Source: Motacilla alba alba
Lineage: Eukaryota; Chordata; Aves; Passeriformes; Motacillidae
Assembly: GCF_015832195.1 (NCBI RefSeq)
Contig: NC_052027.1
Span: 15,682,149-15,746,148 of the forward strand
DNA: 64,000 bases
Direction: 5' to 3'
Part shown: positions 62,048-64,000 of the stretch, piece by piece
Layout of the letters: every line of letters starts with the position of its first letter
Position numbering within the stretch: position 1 is the first letter of the stretch
The notes under the pieces: model-generated
Told to the model about the DNA's origin: nothing
Database searches by the model: none
Seen by the model: only the letters and a program-made list of their open reading frames with translations
Position numbers and translations under genes: made by a program

Positions 62048-64000
62048 ATAAACTGACCTATCAGCTAACTGAATTTTATTCACAACTCTGCCTGAAGAGG
62101 CTTAACAACTGAGTTGACAGAAAATGCTTCCTTTTAGCAACATAATTTTAGAACAGGTACAAGTTAAAGGAGGACCAGGTTACTGAACTGGCACACAGTG
62201 TCACAAAATCTTCATGAGAACATGAAGTCAAAACAATTGCTCTCTGATTCCCACAGTAGGCAATGCCCTCTTAAAGCATTCCTGCATCTTCTTAGCACAA
62301 CATTCTCCACTTTTGGCTGCCCCAAGGCAACAGTTTGTGATGGTATACTCTAAAATAGTTCACTTTTCTTAACAGCAAAGGACGAAATATTAACTACTGG
62401 TGAGATGTTTACATACAGAGTTACCCTGCATCTGAAACTAAACTAGGCTGGATTTTTCTCCAGCACAGACCACACACTCCTTGCTTTGGCCCAATGGGAC
62501 AAACCCCTGGTTTTTTAGAGGTATGTGAAACCTCCATGTCAGAGAAAACCCCTTCAGTCTACACTGAAGTTTAGTTAGTCCAGAAAGACCAGACAATGTA
62601 TACACAGGCCTTAGACTGAGTTGGGACTGTTCCTTCAGGATTTAAAAAATGGAAAATGTTTGTCTTTCAGTAGCTTGGTATCTGTGTTCCACTTGGGGAA
62701 CTTGGGGTAATTAATTATCCAACTAATAAGGTATTTCAGGATGAAAGGTGGACTTTGACTTCAAATCACGACTTTTATATAGACTGACAGTAGCCCAGAA
62801 AACTTAAAACTTGTAAAGAACAATTAGAGATCTTCCATAGTATCACCTCCCTCAGAGAGGAACTCCTCTTCTACAAAAATATTTTCCAAAGTAAAGACAA
62901 AGTGAGATTGGGAAGTGGGGACCTATTGAATCATTGCAGAACCAAAATCAAATCAGGTATAAAGGATCATTACAATTTTGTATTTTATTAATCCAAATAA
63001 ATGCTGCATTTTGGAGTGAGTAATATATTTTAATTTCTTCATTTTATTTGTGGGTTTCCATTTCCTTTAGGGTCCCTTGAGGAATTAAGCTAGAAAATCA
63101 ACTGTGCTATGAAATCATAGGCAGCTCTACCTCCTGGAATAGTACATGATGTAACACAAAATGACAAACTGGGCTGTGAGCTAAAGACTGTAGATTTCTG
63201 CAGCTGCTGAAAAAGCTTTTGAGTCAGGACTCATTTTGGAAATGAGCAAAACAAATACTCAAAACCCCTGGTGCTGGCTGAGCAATGTTCCCCCTCAATG
63301 TCACCCCGTCCAGCTGCTTCAGTGCACAGAAGATGCCCCAGCCCCGGGAGCAGCCAGAGGTGCTGCTGCTGCAGCCAGCCCTGCTCCGTGGCATGTCCTG
63401 CGTTAGAGGGAGGTGCACCCTGCTCCTCCCCTCCCTCTGCCCACATCTCCATCCCATCCCACAAAGCAGATGAGTAGTGCACAGCTGGAGCTGTAGGGCA
63501 CTGCTCTGCAGGGCTCACTTATCCCAATCCCCCTCCAGCCTTTCTCAGGAGCAATGGTCCTTAACACAACTGCTCTGCCTCTGCTGCAAGTCCATTTTGC
63601 CATTTCATTAATGAGGATTAAAGCATTTGTTCTCAGGTCATTTTTCCTATTCTGCTCCAAAGTCTTGTGCCAGCGGAGGCCAAATCATGTTGTCTAGTTT
63701 TAATTTTGTTTCTTTTTCAGAAAGAAAGCATAGAAGACATCAGTGTCTTTGTTCCTGATCATATAAGCTTGTTCCTTTGCAGCAATAACTAGACTGGGGT
63801 CAACACAAGGAGTCACATAGAGACTTACCAGACTAGGCACTAAATCTCATTAAGCTTCCTTCTTTCCTCTGAGCACCTCTCTTGGGTCAGAGACATAAAT
63901 AAGCCTGGGGATGCCACATTTCCAATGCAGTGCACAACTGCAGGAATAAAAATAAGAGAGTCACAGGCCGTTCACCAGCAAAGGACACATTAGAAGTTAC
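62048..64000. other. Right-hand gene-free flank
   Basis: Non-coding AT-rich sequence with a GC-richer patch at about 63.25-63.55 kb. I looked for the first coding exon of PRKCD (C2-domain start) and did not find it. If that gene follows, its coding exons lie beyond the window. Confidence 0.45.

Overview
The window looks like nuclear DNA from a bird. It holds one spliced vertebrate gene with 12 GT-AG introns, several CR1 LINE pieces of the avian type, a solo endogenous-retrovirus LTR, and AT-rich non-coding sequence with short microsatellites. I cannot fix the species. No operons, bacterial genes, CRISPR arrays or tRNA genes were seen.

The only protein-coding gene I can support is RFT1 on the minus strand. 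Its 13 coding exons run from the ATG at 58424 down to the stop at 48536. Joined in phase they encode 539 residues, against 541 recalled for human RFT1. RFT1 is a multi-pass endoplasmic-reticulum protein of the MurJ/MATE-like (MOP) superfamily needed for dolichol-linked oligosaccharide assembly and N-glycosylation. The gene is compact, about 9.9 kb from ATG to stop, with a 100-nt first intron. It has a TATA-less CpG-rich 5' end and a candidate poly(A) signal at 47713-47718.

Layout. Positions 1-44993 are gene-free as far as I can tell. They hold two CR1 3' ends, an ancient degraded CR1/L3-type LINE (about 23.88-24.91 kb), MIR-like scraps, small tandem duplications and a few AT-rich blocks that could be conserved regulatory DNA. 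Positions 45000-45295 are a complete solo LTR with a 6-bp target-site duplication, on the same strand as RFT1 and about 2.4 kb past its likely poly(A) signal. RFT1 fills 47.7-58.5 kb.

Directly upstream of the RFT1 ATG (58486-58897) lies a 12-copy GC-rich minisatellite with a dimeric higher-order structure. It leaves the reading frame open upstream of the start codon. Positions 58.9-64 kb hold A/C-rich simple sequence, two minus-strand CR1 insertions and, between them, a short CpG-rich segment with promoter-like motifs on the plus strand. In mammals RFT1 lies between SFMBT1 and PRKCD, so this may be the start of the PRKCD side. No coding exon of either neighbour could be recognised here.
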